Of a stretch of DNA of 64,000 nucleotides, positions 28,219-38,420 are shown in pieces. Numbering within the stretch: the first letter of the stretch is position 1; each line of letters opens with the position of its first letter. The stretch is from Cupriavidus sp. MP-37 (GTDB taxonomy: Bacteria > Pseudomonadota > Gammaproteobacteria > Burkholderiales > Burkholderiaceae). The notes below the pieces were generated by a model. The model was given only the letters and a program-made list of their open reading frames with translations. It was not told where the DNA came from and did no database searches. Made by a program: the position numbers and the translations under genes. The DNA lies in assembly GCF_020618415.1 (NCBI RefSeq), contig NZ_CP085344.1, positions 1,759,001-1,823,000 of the forward strand. Reading direction: 5' to 3'.

Positions 28219-28292
28219 GAGCCCCAGACCGGCGGACCGGGCCGCGTGGGGCGGCCGCAGCGCCCGCCGGTCCATCAGACCAAGGAAGCCCG

Positions 28293-28610
28293 ATGTCCAT
28301 CCTGACGCTGTCCGGCAGCCCGTCGGCCCAGTCCCGCTCCGGTCTCGTGCTGGCGCACGCCCGCATCGAAGCGCCGCTCGACGCGGTGCCCGGCGCCTAT
28401 GTCCGGCGCGCCGCCGCCACCGCGGTGGCCGAGCGATGTTCCGCCTGATCTGATGGATTGACCGCAGTGGCGCCGGCCCGCCCGGCGCAACGGCAGCGAC
28501 GCCATGCCACCCGCCACGCGGGGCCGGCAGGGAGGCTGGCTGCCGTGACCATCCCGGACATCGATCTGGCCCGCAGCACCTCGGCGCGGGCCCAGGAGGA
28601 CCTCACATGA
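28293..28610 (+). pseudogene. ssuE: Remnant of ssuE (NADPH-dependent FMN reductase)
   Basis: The position directly ahead of ssuA and the first residues MSILTLSGSPSAQSRS are those of an SsuE flavin reductase, whose LSGSPxxxSRS loop binds FMN phosphate. The ribosome site AAGGAAG is still present. After about 25 codons the similarity ends. The reading frame stops at TGA 28446-28448 (51 codons), then stays open in the same frame until a TGA overlapping the ssuA ATG at 28607. Only about 106 codons remain where a functional gene needs about 190, so there is a deletion and a stop. An unrelated short gene that mimics the motif is the alternative, less likely. Confidence 0.65.
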
Positions 28611-29635
28611 CAACAACCGACCCGCTGCGCACGGCAAACCAGCGCCGCCGCCTGGTTACCGCCGCGCTGGTGCTTGCCGCCGGACTGGCCTACGGCCTGC
28701 TGCCCGGCCGCGCCCAGGCGCAGTCGAACCATATCGATCCCAAGGTGCTGCGCATCGGCTACCAGAAGTACGGCACGCTGACGCTGCTGAAGGCGCGCGG
28801 CACGCTCGAGAAGCGCCTCGCGCCGCAAGGCATCAGCGTCAGGTGGACCGAGTTTCCGGCGGGGCCGCAACTGCTTGAAGGACTCAATGTCGGCGCCATC
28901 GACTTCGGCACCGTCGGCGAGGCGCCGCCGATCTTTGCCCAGGCCGCGGGGGCGCAGCTGGTCTACGTCGGCAACGAGCCGCCGGCACCGGTGGCCGAGG
29001 CCATCGTCGTGCCCAAGGGCTCGGCGCTGCGCTCGGTCGCCGACCTGCGCGGCAAGCGCGTGGCGCTGAACAAGGGCTCGAACGTGCATTACCTGCTGGT
29101 GCGCCAGCTGGAGCAGGCCGGCATTCCCTACAGCGAGATCCAGCCGGTCTACCTGCCCCCGGCCGATGCGCGCGCCGCCTTCGAGCGCGGCGCGGTGGAT
29201 GCCTGGGTGATCTGGGACCCGTTCCTCGCCGCTGCCGAGAAGCAACTGGGCGCGCGCGTGCTCGCCGATGGCCGCGGCGCGGATGGCAGGAACGTGGTCA
29301 GCAACCACCAGTTCTACCTGGCCTCGCGCCCCTATGCACAAGCAAGGCCGGAGATCGTCAGCCTGATCCTGGACGAATTGGCCACGCTGGGCACCTGGGC
29401 GCAAAAAAACCCCAAGGAGGCCACCACGGTGCTGACCGGTGAAACCGGGCTGCCGGCCGATGTGCTCGCGCTTGCGGTCTCGCGCTTCTCGTACGGCGCG
29501 CGTCCGGTCAGCGCCGAGGTGCTGGCCGAGCAGCAACGCATTGCCGATGCGTTCCATGCGCTGAAGCTGATTCCCAAGCCGGTCAGGGTTGCCGATGCGC
29601 GCTGGAACGCGCCGCAGCAGCAGGCCCGGCGATAA
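28607..29635 (+). CDS. ssuA: Aliphatic sulfonate-binding periplasmic protein
   Basis: The 342-residue protein has an N-terminal signal (about residues 1-38, cut near AQAQ-SNH) and the SsuA/TauA-type binding fold: LRIGYQKYGTLTLLKARGTLEKRL, EFPAGPQLLEGLNVGAIDFGTVGEAPPIFAQAAG, and ERGAVDAWVIWDPF. It captures alkanesulfonates for the SsuBC importer. The start follows CAGGAGGACC. The ssuD gene begins 30 bases downstream. Confidence 0.94.
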   Translation: MTTTDPLRTANQRRRLVTAALVLAAGLAYGLLPGRAQAQSNHIDPKVLRIGYQKYGTLTLLKARGTLEKRLAPQGISVRWTEFPAGPQLLEGLNVGAIDFGTVGEAPPIFAQAAGAQLVYVGNEPPAPVAEAIVVPKGSALRSVADLRGKRVALNKGSNVHYLLVRQLEQAGIPYSEIQPVYLPPADARAAFERGAVDAWVIWDPFLAAAEKQLGARVLADGRGADGRNVVSNHQFYLASRPYAQARPEIVSLILDELATLGTWAQKNPKEATTVLTGETGLPADVLALAVSRFSYGARPVSAEVLAEQQRIADAFHALKLIPKPVRVADARWNAPQQQARR

Positions 29636-29665
29636 CACACCAGCGAACAAGAACAGGAGCACGAC

Positions 29666-30829
29666 ATGCAGGTATTCTGGTTTATCCCCACCCATGGCGA
29701 CAGCCGCTACCTCGGCACTTCGGAAGGCGCGCGCGAGGTCAGCTTCGATTACCTGAAGCAGGTCGCCGTGGCCGCCGATACGCTGGGCTACGAAGGCGTG
29801 CTGATCCCGACCGGGCGCTCGTGCGAAGACCCATGGGTGGCGGCATCGGCGCTGGCGGCCGTCACGCAGCGCCTGAAATTCCTGGTCGCGGTGCGCCCCG
29901 GCCTGATGGCGCCGACGCTGGCGGCGCGGATGGCGGCAACCTTCGACCGCATCTCCAACGGCCGGCTGCTGATCAACCTGGTCACCGGCGGCGATACCGC
30001 CGAGCTGGAAGGCGACGGCCTGTTCCTGGACCACACCGCGCGCTACGAGGCCTCGGCCGAGTTCCTGCGCATCTGGCGCCAGGTGCTGGCCGCCAGCCAT
30101 GACGGTGACAAGGTGGATTTCGAGGGCAAGCACCTGAGCGTGAAAGGTGCCACCGTGCTCTATCCGCCGCTGCAGCAGCCGCATCCGCCGGTGTACTTCG
30201 GCGGCTCGTCGGCGCCGGCGCATGCGCTGGCCGGCGAGCAGGTCGATACCTACCTGAGCTGGGGCGAGCCGCCCGCTGACGTGGCGCAGAAGCTCGACGA
30301 CGTGCGCCGGCAGGCCGCGCGCCATGGCCGCACGGTGAAGTTCGGTATCCGCCTGCATGTGATCGTGCGCGAGACCGAAGCCGCTGCCTGGGCTGCAGCG
30401 GACGACCTGATCAGCCGGCTCGATGACGAGACCGTGGCGCGTGCGCAAGCCGTGTTCGCCAAGATGGATTCCGAAGGGCAGCGCCGCATGGCCGCGCTGC
30501 ACGCCGGCGGCACCCGCCGCACGCGCGAGGCGCTGGAGATCAGCCCCAACCTGTGGGCCGGCGTTGGCCTGGTGCGCGGCGGTGCCGGCACCGCGCTGGT
30601 GGGCGATCCGCACACCGTGGCCGAGCGCATGCGCGAATATGCCGAGTTGGGCATCGATACCTTCGTGCTGTCCGGCTACCCGCACCTGGAAGAGGCCTAT
30701 CGCTTTGCCGAACTGGTGTTCCCGCTGCTGCCGCGCTCGGTGCGCGACAAGCTGCCGGGCAGGGTGCTGTCGGGCCCGTTCGGTGAAGTCATGGCGACTG
30801 GCATCGTGCCGCGCGCCGCGCAGAGTTGA
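29666..30829 (+). CDS. ssuD: FMNH2-dependent alkanesulfonate monooxygenase
   Basis: The 387-residue luciferase-like enzyme oxidises alkanesulfonates to aldehyde and sulfite using FMNH2 and oxygen. It begins [17 protein letters not shown], with [21 protein letters not shown] and [31 protein letters not shown] typical of Ssu[26 protein letters not shown] lies near the end. It needs reduced flavin from a reductase; the local ssuE is broken, so the flavin must come from another locus. ssuC starts 13 bases downstream. Confidence 0.96.
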   Translation: MQVFWFIPTHGDSRYLGTSEGAREVSFDYLKQVAVAADTLGYEGVLIPTGRSCEDPWVAASALAAVTQRLKFLVAVRPGLMAPTLAARMAATFDRISNGRLLINLVTGGDTAELEGDGLFLDHTARYEASAEFLRIWRQVLAASHDGDKVDFEGKHLSVKGATVLYPPLQQPHPPVYFGGSSAPAHALAGEQVDTYLSWGEPPADVAQKLDDVRRQAARHGRTVKFGIRLHVIVRETEAAAWAAADDLISRLDDETVARAQAVFAKMDSEGQRRMAALHAGGTRRTREALEISPNLWAGVGLVRGGAGTALVGDPHTVAERMREYAELGIDTFVLSGYPHLEEAYRFAELVFPLLPRSVRDKLPGRVLSGPFGEVMATGIVPRAAQS

Positions 30830-30842
30830 GGGGACGGCAAGC

Positions 30843-31646
30843 ATGAACGCTCCTCTGTTACTACCGTCGCGCCAGGCACCCCGGGCACTGGCGCGCGCGC
30901 TGGCGCCGTGGATCGTGCCGGTGTTGCTGATCGTTGCATGGCAACTGGCCTCGCAGAACGGCTGGCTCTCCAGCCGCGTGTTGCCGGCCCCGCTGGCCGT
31001 GGTGCAGGCCGCCTGGGAACTGGCGCGCTCGGGCGAGTTGTGGAAGCACGTAGGGGTCAGCACCTGGCGCGCGCTGCTGGGGTTTGCCATCGGCGGCGGG
31101 CTGGGCCTGCTGCTGGGGCTGCTGACCGGCACCTTCCGCAGCGCCGCCACGCTGCTCGACAGCACGCTGCAGATGGTGCGCAACATCCCGGCGCTGGCGC
31201 TGATCCCGCTGGTGATCCTGTGGTTCGGCATCGACGAGACCGCCAAGCTGTTCCTGGTGTCGCTGGGCGTGTTTTTCCCGGTGTACCTGAACACCTACCA
31301 CGGCATCCGTTCGGTCGATGCGGGGCTGGTCGAAATGGCGCGCAGCTACGGCCTGTCCGGCTGGCAGCTGTATCGCGAGGTGATCCTGCCCGGCGCGCTG
31401 CCGGGCATCCTGGTGGGGGTGCGCTTTGCGCTCGGGCTGATGTGGGTGGTGCTGATCGTCGCGGAAACCATCTCCGCGCAGTCGGGCATCGGCTACATGA
31501 CCATGAATGCGCGCGAGTTCCTGCAGACCGACGTGGTGCTGGTCGGCATCCTGCTGTACGCGCTGCTGGGCAAGCTGGCCGACTGGCTGTCGCGCGGGCT
31601 GGAGCGCTACTGGCTGCGCTGGCACCCCGGCTACGCCGCGGCCTGA
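30843..31646 (+). CDS. ssuC: Sulfonate ABC transporter permease
   Basis: This 267-residue permease has about six transmembrane helices and the family's cytoplasmic EAA-like loop ([27 protein letters not shown]) that docks on SsuB. Other landmarks are [22 protein letters not shown] and [13 protein letters not shown]. It forms the channel for alkanesulfonate import. It is spaced 13 bases from ssuD and 35 bases from ssuB. Confidence 0.94.
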   Translation: MNAPLLLPSRQAPRALARALAPWIVPVLLIVAWQLASQNGWLSSRVLPAPLAVVQAAWELARSGELWKHVGVSTWRALLGFAIGGGLGLLLGLLTGTFRSAATLLDSTLQMVRNIPALALIPLVILWFGIDETAKLFLVSLGVFFPVYLNTYHGIRSVDAGLVEMARSYGLSGWQLYREVILPGALPGILVGVRFALGLMWVVLIVAETISAQSGIGYMTMNAREFLQTDVVLVGILLYALLGKLADWLSRGLERYWLRWHPGYAAA

Positions 31647-31681
31647 GCGGCGCGGCATCCAATCAAGGCAAGGAGAGCGAG

Positions 31682-32599
31682 ATGCAGATGTATCCGGTGG
31701 AACAGGCGGCCCTGGCCGAGCTGGAAGCGGGCCTGGCGCGGCGCCAGGCCACCCCGGCGGCGGCCGCGGCGCCCGAGGCGCCTGGCAAGGCGGCGGGCGG
31801 GGTGGCGCTGCGCGTGAGCCAGGTGGTCAAGCGCTACGACGGCCGCGCGGTGCTGCACGACGTGGCGCTCGACGTCGCGCCGGGCGAGTTCGTGGCCATC
31901 GTCGGTCGCAGCGGCTGCGGCAAGAGCACGCTGCTGCGGCTGGTGGCCGGGCTGGAAGCGGCCGATGGCGGCAGCATCACGGTCAGGGGCGAGGCCGTTG
32001 CCGCGGGCCGCGCGCGGGCGGCCGACGTGCGCGTGATGTTCCAGGACGCGCGGCTGCTGCCGTGGAAGCGCGTGCTGGACAACGTGGCGCTGGGCCTGCC
32101 GCGGGCACGCCGCGCCGAAGCCGCCAGGGTGCTGGCGCAGGTAGGCCTGGCCGAGCGCGCGCAGGCGTGGCCGGCGCGGCTGTCCGGCGGCCAGCGCCAG
32201 CGCGTGGCGCTGGCGCGCGCGCTGGTGCATCACCCGCAGCTGTTGCTGCTCGACGAGCCGCTGGGCGCGCTCGATGCACTGACACGCATCGAAATGCAGG
32301 CGCTGATCGAAGCGCTGTGGCGCAGGCTGGGCTTTACCGCGCTGCTGGTCACGCACGACGTGTCCGAAGCGGTGGCGCTGGCCGACCGCATCGTGCTGAT
32401 CGAGGACGGCCGCATCGCCATGGACACGCGCGTGGCGCTGGCGCGTCCGCGCGAACGCGGCACCGCTGGCTTTGCGCAACTGGAGGCCGAGGTGCTGCAG
32501 AGGGTGATGCGGCCGTCGCCAGCTGCGGCCGGTGCTGCCGGTGCGCAGCCTGCCGCGCCAACTGCGGTGGCGCCGCTGAATGTGAGCTGGGCGGCCTGA
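31682..32599 (+). CDS. ssuB: Sulfonate ABC transporter ATP-binding protein
   Basis: The 305-residue ATPase has Walker [10 protein letters not shown]-loop [11 protein letters not shown], signature [15 protein letters not shown], Walker [13 protein letters not shown] and H-loop LVTHDVSEA. It is longer than E. coli SsuB because of a 38-residue Ala-rich N-terminal lead and an Ala/Pro-rich tail after about residue 275. AAGGAGAGCGAG sets the start. It drives the SsuC channel. Confidence 0.94.
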   Translation: MQMYPVEQAALAELEAGLARRQATPAAAAAPEAPGKAAGGVALRVSQVVKRYDGRAVLHDVALDVAPGEFVAIVGRSGCGKSTLLRLVAGLEAADGGSITVRGEAVAAGRARAADVRVMFQDARLLPWKRVLDNVALGLPRARRAEAARVLAQVGLAERAQAWPARLSGGQRQRVALARALVHHPQLLLLDEPLGALDALTRIEMQALIEALWRRLGFTALLVTHDVSEAVALADRIVLIEDGRIAMDTRVALARPRERGTAGFAQLEAEVLQRVMRPSPAAAGAAGAQPAAPTAVAPLNVSWAA

Positions 32600-32778
32600 C
32601 GGCATCGCGCCCGGCCACGCATGGCCTTAGTGCCGGCCGCGCATATCGTCAGTGCCGAATCTTCATACGCCGGCGCCCGCCAAGCTCCTATCATGAGCAG
32701 GCAGGGGCTGCTGGCATCGCGCTTGCCCTTACCAATCAGACCGCCGGCCCGAGCGGCCCGGTCAACCCAAGGATCACC

Positions 32779-33645
32779 ATGCCAGGCGTGCATGAACCCG
32801 CGGGCGCAGCGTCTGCGCTCCAACGCTATCTCGAATCGCTGCCGCGCCAGCCGCTGGCGGACCGGCAACTGTGGCGCGATGCGCGCGGGCAGGTGCAGGG
32901 CCAGTTCTTCAACTGCTCGCTGACCAGCGCGTTCGAGCCGCTGGTCACGCTGGCCGACCGGCAGGTGGTGGCGCATGAAGGCGCCATCCATACCTACGCC
33001 GAGGACGGCGTCGGCCTGGCGGCGTGGAAGCTGTTCGCGATGGCGGCGGACGACCACACGCTGGTGTCGCTGGACCGGCTCTCGCGCCTGTTGCATGCCA
33101 TCAACTACTTTGCCGCGGACGGCGAGCACAAGCTGGTGCTGAACGTGCACAACCGGCTGCTGGCCGCGGTGGCCGACGACCACGGCGCGGCCTTCCGGCG
33201 CGCGCTGCAGTCGCTGGGGTTGCCGCTGGAGCGCTTTGTGATCCAGGTGCCGGCCAGCGCCAATGACGACCTCGGGCTGCTGCTGCATGTAGTCGGCAAC
33301 TACCGGCGCAATGGCTTTGCGGTGAGCCTGCAGGCCTCGGATCCGGCGGAGGCGGGGGCGCTGATGGCGCATGCGCTGCCGGACTGGCTCAAGCTCGACA
33401 TGCGCCGCACCTGGACCGACCGCCAGCTGTCCGGCCTGCGCGCCAGCGCGGCCAGCGCCGGCGTCACGCTGATCGGGCGGCGCCTGCAGGATGCCGAGAG
33501 CATCGAGCGCCTGCAGGCCGCCGGCATCGGGCTGGGGCAGGGCGCCTTTGCCGGCGGGCTGGTGAGCGCGGCCGGGCTGCGCGCGGTAGACGGTGCGGCT
33601 GCGCATGCCGCAAGACCCCATGCACTGAGCGAGGAACCGGTATGA
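32779..33645 (+). CDS. Degenerate EAL-domain protein
   Basis: The 288-residue soluble protein has the outline of an EAL domain (c-di-GMP phosphodiesterase fold) from about residue 45, but the catalytic set is eroded. EAL is replaced by EGA in VVAHEGAIHTY. The metal Asn in LVLNVHNRLL and one Asp in LKLDMRRTW remain. The DDFG motif is replaced by LQASD, and the later Lys and Glu positions read IGRRLQDAESIERL. It is probably a non-hydrolytic sensor or binding module. It lies 180 bases after ssuB and overlaps the next gene by ATGA. Confidence 0.75.
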   Translation: MPGVHEPAGAASALQRYLESLPRQPLADRQLWRDARGQVQGQFFNCSLTSAFEPLVTLADRQVVAHEGAIHTYAEDGVGLAAWKLFAMAADDHTLVSLDRLSRLLHAINYFAADGEHKLVLNVHNRLLAAVADDHGAAFRRALQSLGLPLERFVIQVPASANDDLGLLLHVVGNYRRNGFAVSLQASDPAEAGALMAHALPDWLKLDMRRTWTDRQLSGLRASAASAGVTLIGRRLQDAESIERLQAAGIGLGQGAFAGGLVSAAGLRAVDGAAAHAARPHALSEEPV

Positions 33646-34313
33646 CGCAATCGGACAGGACCGCGCCGGGCCGCGCCACGCGGCTGGAAATTCCCCGTCA
33701 TCTGCAGATGCTGACGGTGCCGGGGTTGCACGGCAGTGGCCCGGGGCACTGGCAGAGCCGCTGGGAACAGCAGTTTCCGGACTGGCAGCGGGTCGAGCAG
33801 CACGACTGGTCGCGGCCGAGCCTGCCGCTGTGGGCCGAGCGCGTCTCGGAAGGCGTGATGCGGGCCCGGCGCGTGGCCGCGCGCGGCGCCGTGCTGGTGG
33901 CGCACAGCTTCGGCTGCCTGGCCACGCTGCGCCAGGCGGCGCTGGACCCGGTCGGCATCGCCGGCGCGTTGCTGGTGGCGCCGGCGGATCCGGACAAGTT
34001 CGGCGTGGCGGCATTGCTGCCGGCCTACCGGCTGCCGTTCCCGACCATACTCGCGGCCAGCCGCAACGACCCGTGGATGCCGCAGCGCACCGCATTCTCG
34101 TGGGGCACGCTGTGGGGCAGCGAGCTGGTCGACGTCGGCTATCTTGGGCATATCAATGCCGATTCGGGCCTGGGCGAGTGGCCGGAAGGCCTCGCGTTGC
34201 TCGATGCGCTGGTGCAGCGTATCGCCCAGGCCGGCGACAGCGGCACCGCAAGTGCTTCAACCACCCCTTGGGAGGCAGGGGTGGAGGTCGCCTCGACGGT
34301 CCCTTATATCTAA
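33642..34313 (+). CDS. RBBP9/YdeN family serine hydrolase
   Basis: The 223-residue protein is a small alpha/beta hydrolase of the RBBP9/YdeN type: LTVPGLHGSGPGHWQSRWE at the oxyanion loop, LVAHSFGCLATL as nucleophile elbow, ASRNDPWMPQ for the Asp and GYLGHINADSGLGEWPEG with the catalytic His. Substrate is unknown. It is translationally coupled to the EAL-like gene (ATGA overlap at 33642). The C-terminal 25 residues are Ser/Thr/Ala-rich and unlike the rest. Confidence 0.85.
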   Translation: MTQSDRTAPGRATRLEIPRHLQMLTVPGLHGSGPGHWQSRWEQQFPDWQRVEQHDWSRPSLPLWAERVSEGVMRARRVAARGAVLVAHSFGCLATLRQAALDPVGIAGALLVAPADPDKFGVAALLPAYRLPFPTILAASRNDPWMPQRTAFSWGTLWGSELVDVGYLGHINADSGLGEWPEGLALLDALVQRIAQAGDSGTASASTTPWEAGVEVASTVPYI

Positions 34314-34402
34314 ACCGTCTAAGAAAATTCATAAAGATTCGTTCTTTTTATAAAGGCGGCTCTGCAGAATCTGTCTCGTAGGCCGGCGCAATATGCGCCG
34401 GC
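34314..34402 (+). promoter_or_regulatory. AT-rich promoter region and palindrome upstream of cysT
   Basis: Bases 34317-34355 are strongly AT-rich against the local background and contain TATAAA at 34349-34354 with no good -35 box, as expected of an activator-dependent promoter. Repeated ATAAAG units precede it and could be CysB contacts. Downstream, GCCGGCGC and GCGCCGGC (34382-34402, five-base gap) form a perfect palindrome in the leader. This suggests cysTWA-cysB has its own start in addition to read-through from ssu. Confidence 0.45.
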
Positions 34403-34467
34403 GTCATAAAGAACGGCGTGCCGGACCGGGCCCAGCCTGGCAGCGCACCGCTCACAGACGAGACGAC

Positions 34468-35427
34468 ATGCCTCCATCCATCTCCCTGGCGGACACGCCG
34501 CCGCCAGTCGCCCCCCGCGCGCCCGAGTCCGGCGCGCGCGCGCCGCGCAACCCGTCCAGGCAGCGCTTCACCGTGCTGCCGGGCTTCGGCCTGTCGCTCG
34601 GGTTCACGCTGTTCTACCTGACGCTGATCGTGCTGGTGCCGTTGTCGGCCACGTTCCTGAAGACGTTTACGATGACGTGGGACGCGTTCTGGAGCGCGAT
34701 CACGGCGCCGCGCGTGGTGGCATCGCTGCAGCTGAGTTTCGGCGCGTCGCTGATCGCGGCCATCGTCAATACGGTGTTCGGGCTGATCGTGGCATGGGTG
34801 CTGGTGCGCTACCGCTTCGTCGGCAAGCGCCTGATCGATGCGCTGGTCGACCTGCCGTTCGCGTTGCCGACCGCGGTGGCGGGCATCGCGCTGACCGCGC
34901 TGTTCGCCGGCAACGGCTGGATCGGCCGCTACCTGGAGCCGCTCGGCATCAAGGTCGCGTTCACGCCGCTGGGCGTGGTGGTGGCGCTGACCTTTATCGG
35001 CCTGCCGTTCGTGGTGCGCACGGTGCAGCCGGTGCTGGAAGACGTCGAGCAGGAACTGGAAGAAGCGGCGGCCAGCCTGGGTGCCAACCGGCTGCAAACC
35101 TTCCGCCGCGTGATCCTGCCGGCGATCCTGCCGGCGCTGCTGACCGGCTTCGCACTGAGCTTCGCGCGCGCCACCGGCGAGTACGGCTCGGTGGTGTTTA
35201 TCTCGGGCAACATGCCGATGGTGTCGGAGATCGCGCCGCTGATGATCTATTCCAAGCTGGAGCAGTACGACTATGCCGGCGCCACCGCGGTGGCGGTGGT
35301 GATGCTGGTGATCTCGTTCGCGCTGCTGCTGCTGATCAACCTGCTGCAGGCCTGGACGCGCCGCCACCAGTCGGGTGCGCGCGCGGCGCTGGCACCGGAA
35401 GCGCCCGCCACGGGCAAGGAGTTCTGA
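34468..35427 (+). CDS. cysT: Sulfate/thiosulfate ABC transporter permease CysT
   Basis: The 319-residue permease has six predicted helices and the CysT pattern [16 protein letters not shown], the EAA loop [29 protein letters not shown], and [20 protein letters not shown]. It forms the sulfate channel with CysW. The ATG at 34468 is preferred to one at 34393 because the extra 25 residues are Arg-rich and cross the leader palindrome. The cysW ATG follows one base after the stop. Confidence 0.93.
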   Translation: MPPSISLADTPPPVAPRAPESGARAPRNPSRQRFTVLPGFGLSLGFTLFYLTLIVLVPLSATFLKTFTMTWDAFWSAITAPRVVASLQLSFGASLIAAIVNTVFGLIVAWVLVRYRFVGKRLIDALVDLPFALPTAVAGIALTALFAGNGWIGRYLEPLGIKVAFTPLGVVVALTFIGLPFVVRTVQPVLEDVEQELEEAAASLGANRLQTFRRVILPAILPALLTGFALSFARATGEYGSVVFISGNMPMVSEIAPLMIYSKLEQYDYAGATAVAVVMLVISFALLLLINLLQAWTRRHQSGARAALAPEAPATGKEF

Positions 35428-35428
35428 G

Positions 35429-36370
35429 ATGGCCGGAGCAATCTCGGCACGCCTCGGCGGGCAGGGCGGCGCCAGGGCCCACCACCGCTTCGATGCAACG
35501 GGCGAGGCGCCATGGGTGCGCTACACGCTGATCGCGGTGGCGGTGCTGTTCCTGACGCTGTTCCTGTTCGTGCCGCTGGCGTCGGTGTTCTATGAAGCCT
35601 TGCGCAAGGGCGTGCAGACCTACTGGGAAGCGTTGGTCGAGCCCGACGCGCTGGCCGCGATCCAGCTCACGCTGACGGTGGCGGCGATCGCGGTGCCGCT
35701 GAACGTGGTGTTCGGCGTGGCGGCGGCGTGGGCCATCGCCAAGTTCGATTTCCGCGGCAAGAACCTGCTGATCACGCTGATCGACCTGCCGTTCTCGGTG
35801 TCGCCGGTGATCTCCGGCCTGGTCTACGTGCTGCTGTTCGGCGCGCAGGGCTGGCTGGGGCCGTGGCTGGAAGCGCACGACATCAAGATCATGTTCGCGG
35901 TGCCGGGCATCGTGCTGGCGACGATCTTCGTGACCTTTCCCTTCGTGGCGCGCGAGCTGATCCCGCTGATGCAGGCGCAGGGCAGCGAAGAGGAGGAGGC
36001 TGCGATCGTGCTGGGCGCGTCGGGCTGGCAGACCTTTCGCCATATCACGCTGCCCAATATCCGCTGGGGCCTGCTGTATGGCGTGATCCTGTGCAATGCG
36101 CGGGCGATGGGCGAGTTCGGCGCGGTGTCGGTGGTGTCGGGCCATATCCGCGGGCTGACCAACACCATGCCGCTGCACGTGGAGATTCTTTACAACGAAT
36201 ACAACTTCGCGGCCGCGTTCGCGGTGGCGTCGCTGCTGACACTGCTGGCGCTGGTGACCCTGGGCATCAAGACGCTGGTGGAATGGCGCGCCCGCAAGGA
36301 AACCGAAGAGGCCGCGCCGGAGCGGCCGCTGGCAAGCCTGCCGGCTTCAGTGCAAGGACAAGCATCATGA
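35429..36370 (+). CDS. cysW: Sulfate/thiosulfate ABC transporter permease CysW
   Basis: This 313-residue permease is the CysW partner: [22 protein letters not shown], the EAA loop [25 protein letters not shown], and [19 protein letters not shown]. About six helices are visible. Its stop codon overlaps the cysA ATG, so the stoichiometry of channel and ATPase is translationally tied. Confidence 0.95.
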   Translation: MAGAISARLGGQGGARAHHRFDATGEAPWVRYTLIAVAVLFLTLFLFVPLASVFYEALRKGVQTYWEALVEPDALAAIQLTLTVAAIAVPLNVVFGVAAAWAIAKFDFRGKNLLITLIDLPFSVSPVISGLVYVLLFGAQGWLGPWLEAHDIKIMFAVPGIVLATIFVTFPFVARELIPLMQAQGSEEEEAAIVLGASGWQTFRHITLPNIRWGLLYGVILCNARAMGEFGAVSVVSGHIRGLTNTMPLHVEILYNEYNFAAAFAVASLLTLLALVTLGIKTLVEWRARKETEEAAPERPLASLPASVQGQAS

Positions 36371-37479
36371 GCATCCAGGTCAAGAACGTAGAGAAGCGCT
36401 TTGGCGATTTCGTCGCGCTGGACCATGTCTCGCTCGATTTCGAAGAGGGCGAGCTGACCGCGCTGCTGGGGCCGTCCGGCTGCGGCAAGACCACGCTGCT
36501 GCGCATCATCGCCGGCCTCGAGCGCGCCGATGCCGGCCAGATCCTGCTGGCGGGGCGCGATGCCTCGGACCAGCATGTGCGCCAGCGCCAGGTGGGCTTC
36601 GTGTTCCAGCATTACGCGCTGTTCAAGCATATGAGCGTGTTCGAGAACGTCGCCTTCGGCCTGCGCGTGAAGCCGCGCGCCGAGCGCCCGAGCGAAGCGC
36701 AGATCCGCGAAAAAGTGCATGCGCTGCTCGATCTCGTGCAGCTCGACTGGCTGGCCGATCGCTACCCGTCGCAACTGTCGGGCGGGCAGCGCCAGCGCAT
36801 CGCCCTGGCGCGCGCGCTGGCGGTGGAGCCGCGCGTGCTGCTGCTCGACGAACCGTTCGGCGCGCTCGATGCCAAGGTGCGCAAGGAACTGCGCCGCTGG
36901 CTGCGGCGCCTGCACGACGAGCTGCATGTGACCAGCGTGTTCGTCACGCACGACCAGGAAGAAGCGCTGGAAGTGGCCGACCAGGTGGTGCTGATGAATC
37001 GCGGCCGCGTCGAGCAGCACGGCTCGCCCGAGGCGGTCTACAACCATCCGGCCACGCCGTTCGTGTTCGGCTTCCTCGGCAACGTCAACCTGTTCCACGG
37101 GCGGCTCGAAGTGGGCGAGAGCGGCGGCCTGCTGCATACCGGCGAGGCGGTGCTGCCGGTGGTCGGCAGCGGCCACGAGAGCGCCGGCGATGCGGTCGCC
37201 TATGTCCGCCCGCACGACCTGGACCTGGAGCGCTATGCGCCCGGCGCCGACGGCATTGCCGTGACGCTGCGCCGTGCATTGACGCTGGGCCCGGTGGCGC
37301 AGCTCGAGCTTGAGCGCGAAGACAACCAGGACGTGATCGAAGTGGCGCTGCCGCTCGAGCGCTTCCGCCACGCGGGCTTCCGCGAGGGCGAGCTGCTCGC
37401 CGTGCGCCCGCGCCAGCTGCGCGTCTTTACGCAAGCCAACGGCACCGCCCCCACCCAAAAACCAGAGGCCGCACGATGA
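36367..37479 (+). CDS. cysA: Sulfate/thiosulfate import ATPase CysA
   Basis: The 370-residue ATPase begins [15 protein letters not shown], typical of CysA. It has Walker [10 protein letters not shown]-loop [11 protein letters not shown], signature [15 protein letters not shown], Walker [13 protein letters not shown] and H-loop FVTHDQEEA. The C-terminal TOBE-like regulatory region (about 240-350) includes [11 protein letters not shown]. It overlaps cysW at the start and cysB at the stop, each by ATGA. Confidence 0.96.
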   Translation: MSIQVKNVEKRFGDFVALDHVSLDFEEGELTALLGPSGCGKTTLLRIIAGLERADAGQILLAGRDASDQHVRQRQVGFVFQHYALFKHMSVFENVAFGLRVKPRAERPSEAQIREKVHALLDLVQLDWLADRYPSQLSGGQRQRIALARALAVEPRVLLLDEPFGALDAKVRKELRRWLRRLHDELHVTSVFVTHDQEEALEVADQVVLMNRGRVEQHGSPEAVYNHPATPFVFGFLGNVNLFHGRLEVGESGGLLHTGEAVLPVVGSGHESAGDAVAYVRPHDLDLERYAPGADGIAVTLRRALTLGPVAQLELEREDNQDVIEVALPLERFRHAGFREGELLAVRPRQLRVFTQANGTAPTQKPEAAR

Positions 37480-38420
37480 ACTTCCAGCAACTCCGTTCGA
37501 TCCGCGAGGCGGTGCGCCGCCAGTTCAACCTGACCGAGGTCGCCAACGCGCTCTATACCTCGCAGCCCGGCGTGTCGCGCCAGATTCGCGAGCTGGAAGA
37601 GGAACTGGGCGTCGAGATCTTCGAGCGCTACGGCAAGCGGCTGACCGGGCTGACCGAGCCCGGCCGCGAGATCGTGCGCATCGTCGAGCGCCTGCTGCTC
37701 GAGGCCGAGAACCTGCGCCAGGCCGGCGACGAATACGCCGGCCGCCACACCGGCCGGCTCACCGTCGCCACCACCCACACGCAGGCGCGCTATGCCTTGC
37801 CGCGCGTGGTGCAGGCCTTCCGCCGCGAATACCCGCATGTGACGCTGGCACTGCAGGAGGCGTCGCCGACGCATATCGTCGAGCTGCTGCTGACCGGGCA
37901 GGCCGATATCGGCATCGCCACCGAAGCGCTGGCGACCGAGGCCGGACTGACTTCGTTCGAGGCGTACAGCTGGCAGCACGTGCTGGTGGTGTCGCCGGAC
38001 CACCCGCTCACGCGGCTGCCGGAACCGACGCTTGAAGACGTCGCCGGCTTCCAGCTGATCACCTACGACGCCGGCTTCACCGGCCGCCGCAAGATCGACA
38101 GCGCCTTTGCCGAGGCCGGCCTGCAGCCCGAGATCGTGCTGACGGCGCTCGACGCCGACGTGATCAAGACCTATGCCGAACTGGACCTGGGCGTCGGCAT
38201 CATCGCCTCGATGGCCTATGACGAGCGCAAGGACTCGGGCCTGGTGCGGATCTCGGCCGACCACCTGTTCGCGCCCAACACCACCAGCGTGGCGGTGCGC
38301 CGCGGCGCCTACCTGCGCGGCTATGCGCACGCCTTCATCAACATGTTCGCGCCGCACCTGTCGCGCGATACCGTGAGCAGCGCGCTGTCCGAGCAGGACC
38401 GCCAGGCCCTGGCGGCCTGA
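37476..38420 (+). CDS. cysB: LysR-family cys regulon activator CysB
   Basis: The 314-residue regulator has a winged-HTH at the N-terminus ([34 protein letters not shown]) and an effector domain with the CysB signature [12 protein letters not shown], which binds sulfate or N-acetylserine. [16 protein letters not shown] and [11 protein letters not shown] segments also match CysB. Being coupled to cysA means it is made with the transporter it activates. It is the likely activator of sbp, ssu and cysT promoters in this block. Confidence 0.93.
   Translation: MNFQQLRSIREAVRRQFNLTEVANALYTSQPGVSRQIRELEEELGVEIFERYGKRLTGLTEPGREIVRIVERLLLEAENLRQAGDEYAGRHTGRLTVATTHTQARYALPRVVQAFRREYPHVTLALQEASPTHIVELLLTGQADIGIATEALATEAGLTSFEAYSWQHVLVVSPDHPLTRLPEPTLEDVAGFQLITYDAGFTGRRKIDSAFAEAGLQPEIVLTALDADVIKTYAELDLGVGIIASMAYDERKDSGLVRISADHLFAPNTTSVAVRRGAYLRGYAHAFINMFAPHLSRDTVSSALSEQDRQALAA

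Noticed and set aside
28397..31294. A 965-codon open frame on the minus strand
   Set aside because: It is antisense to ssuA, ssuD and ssuC, which are certain. No domain is visible in it.
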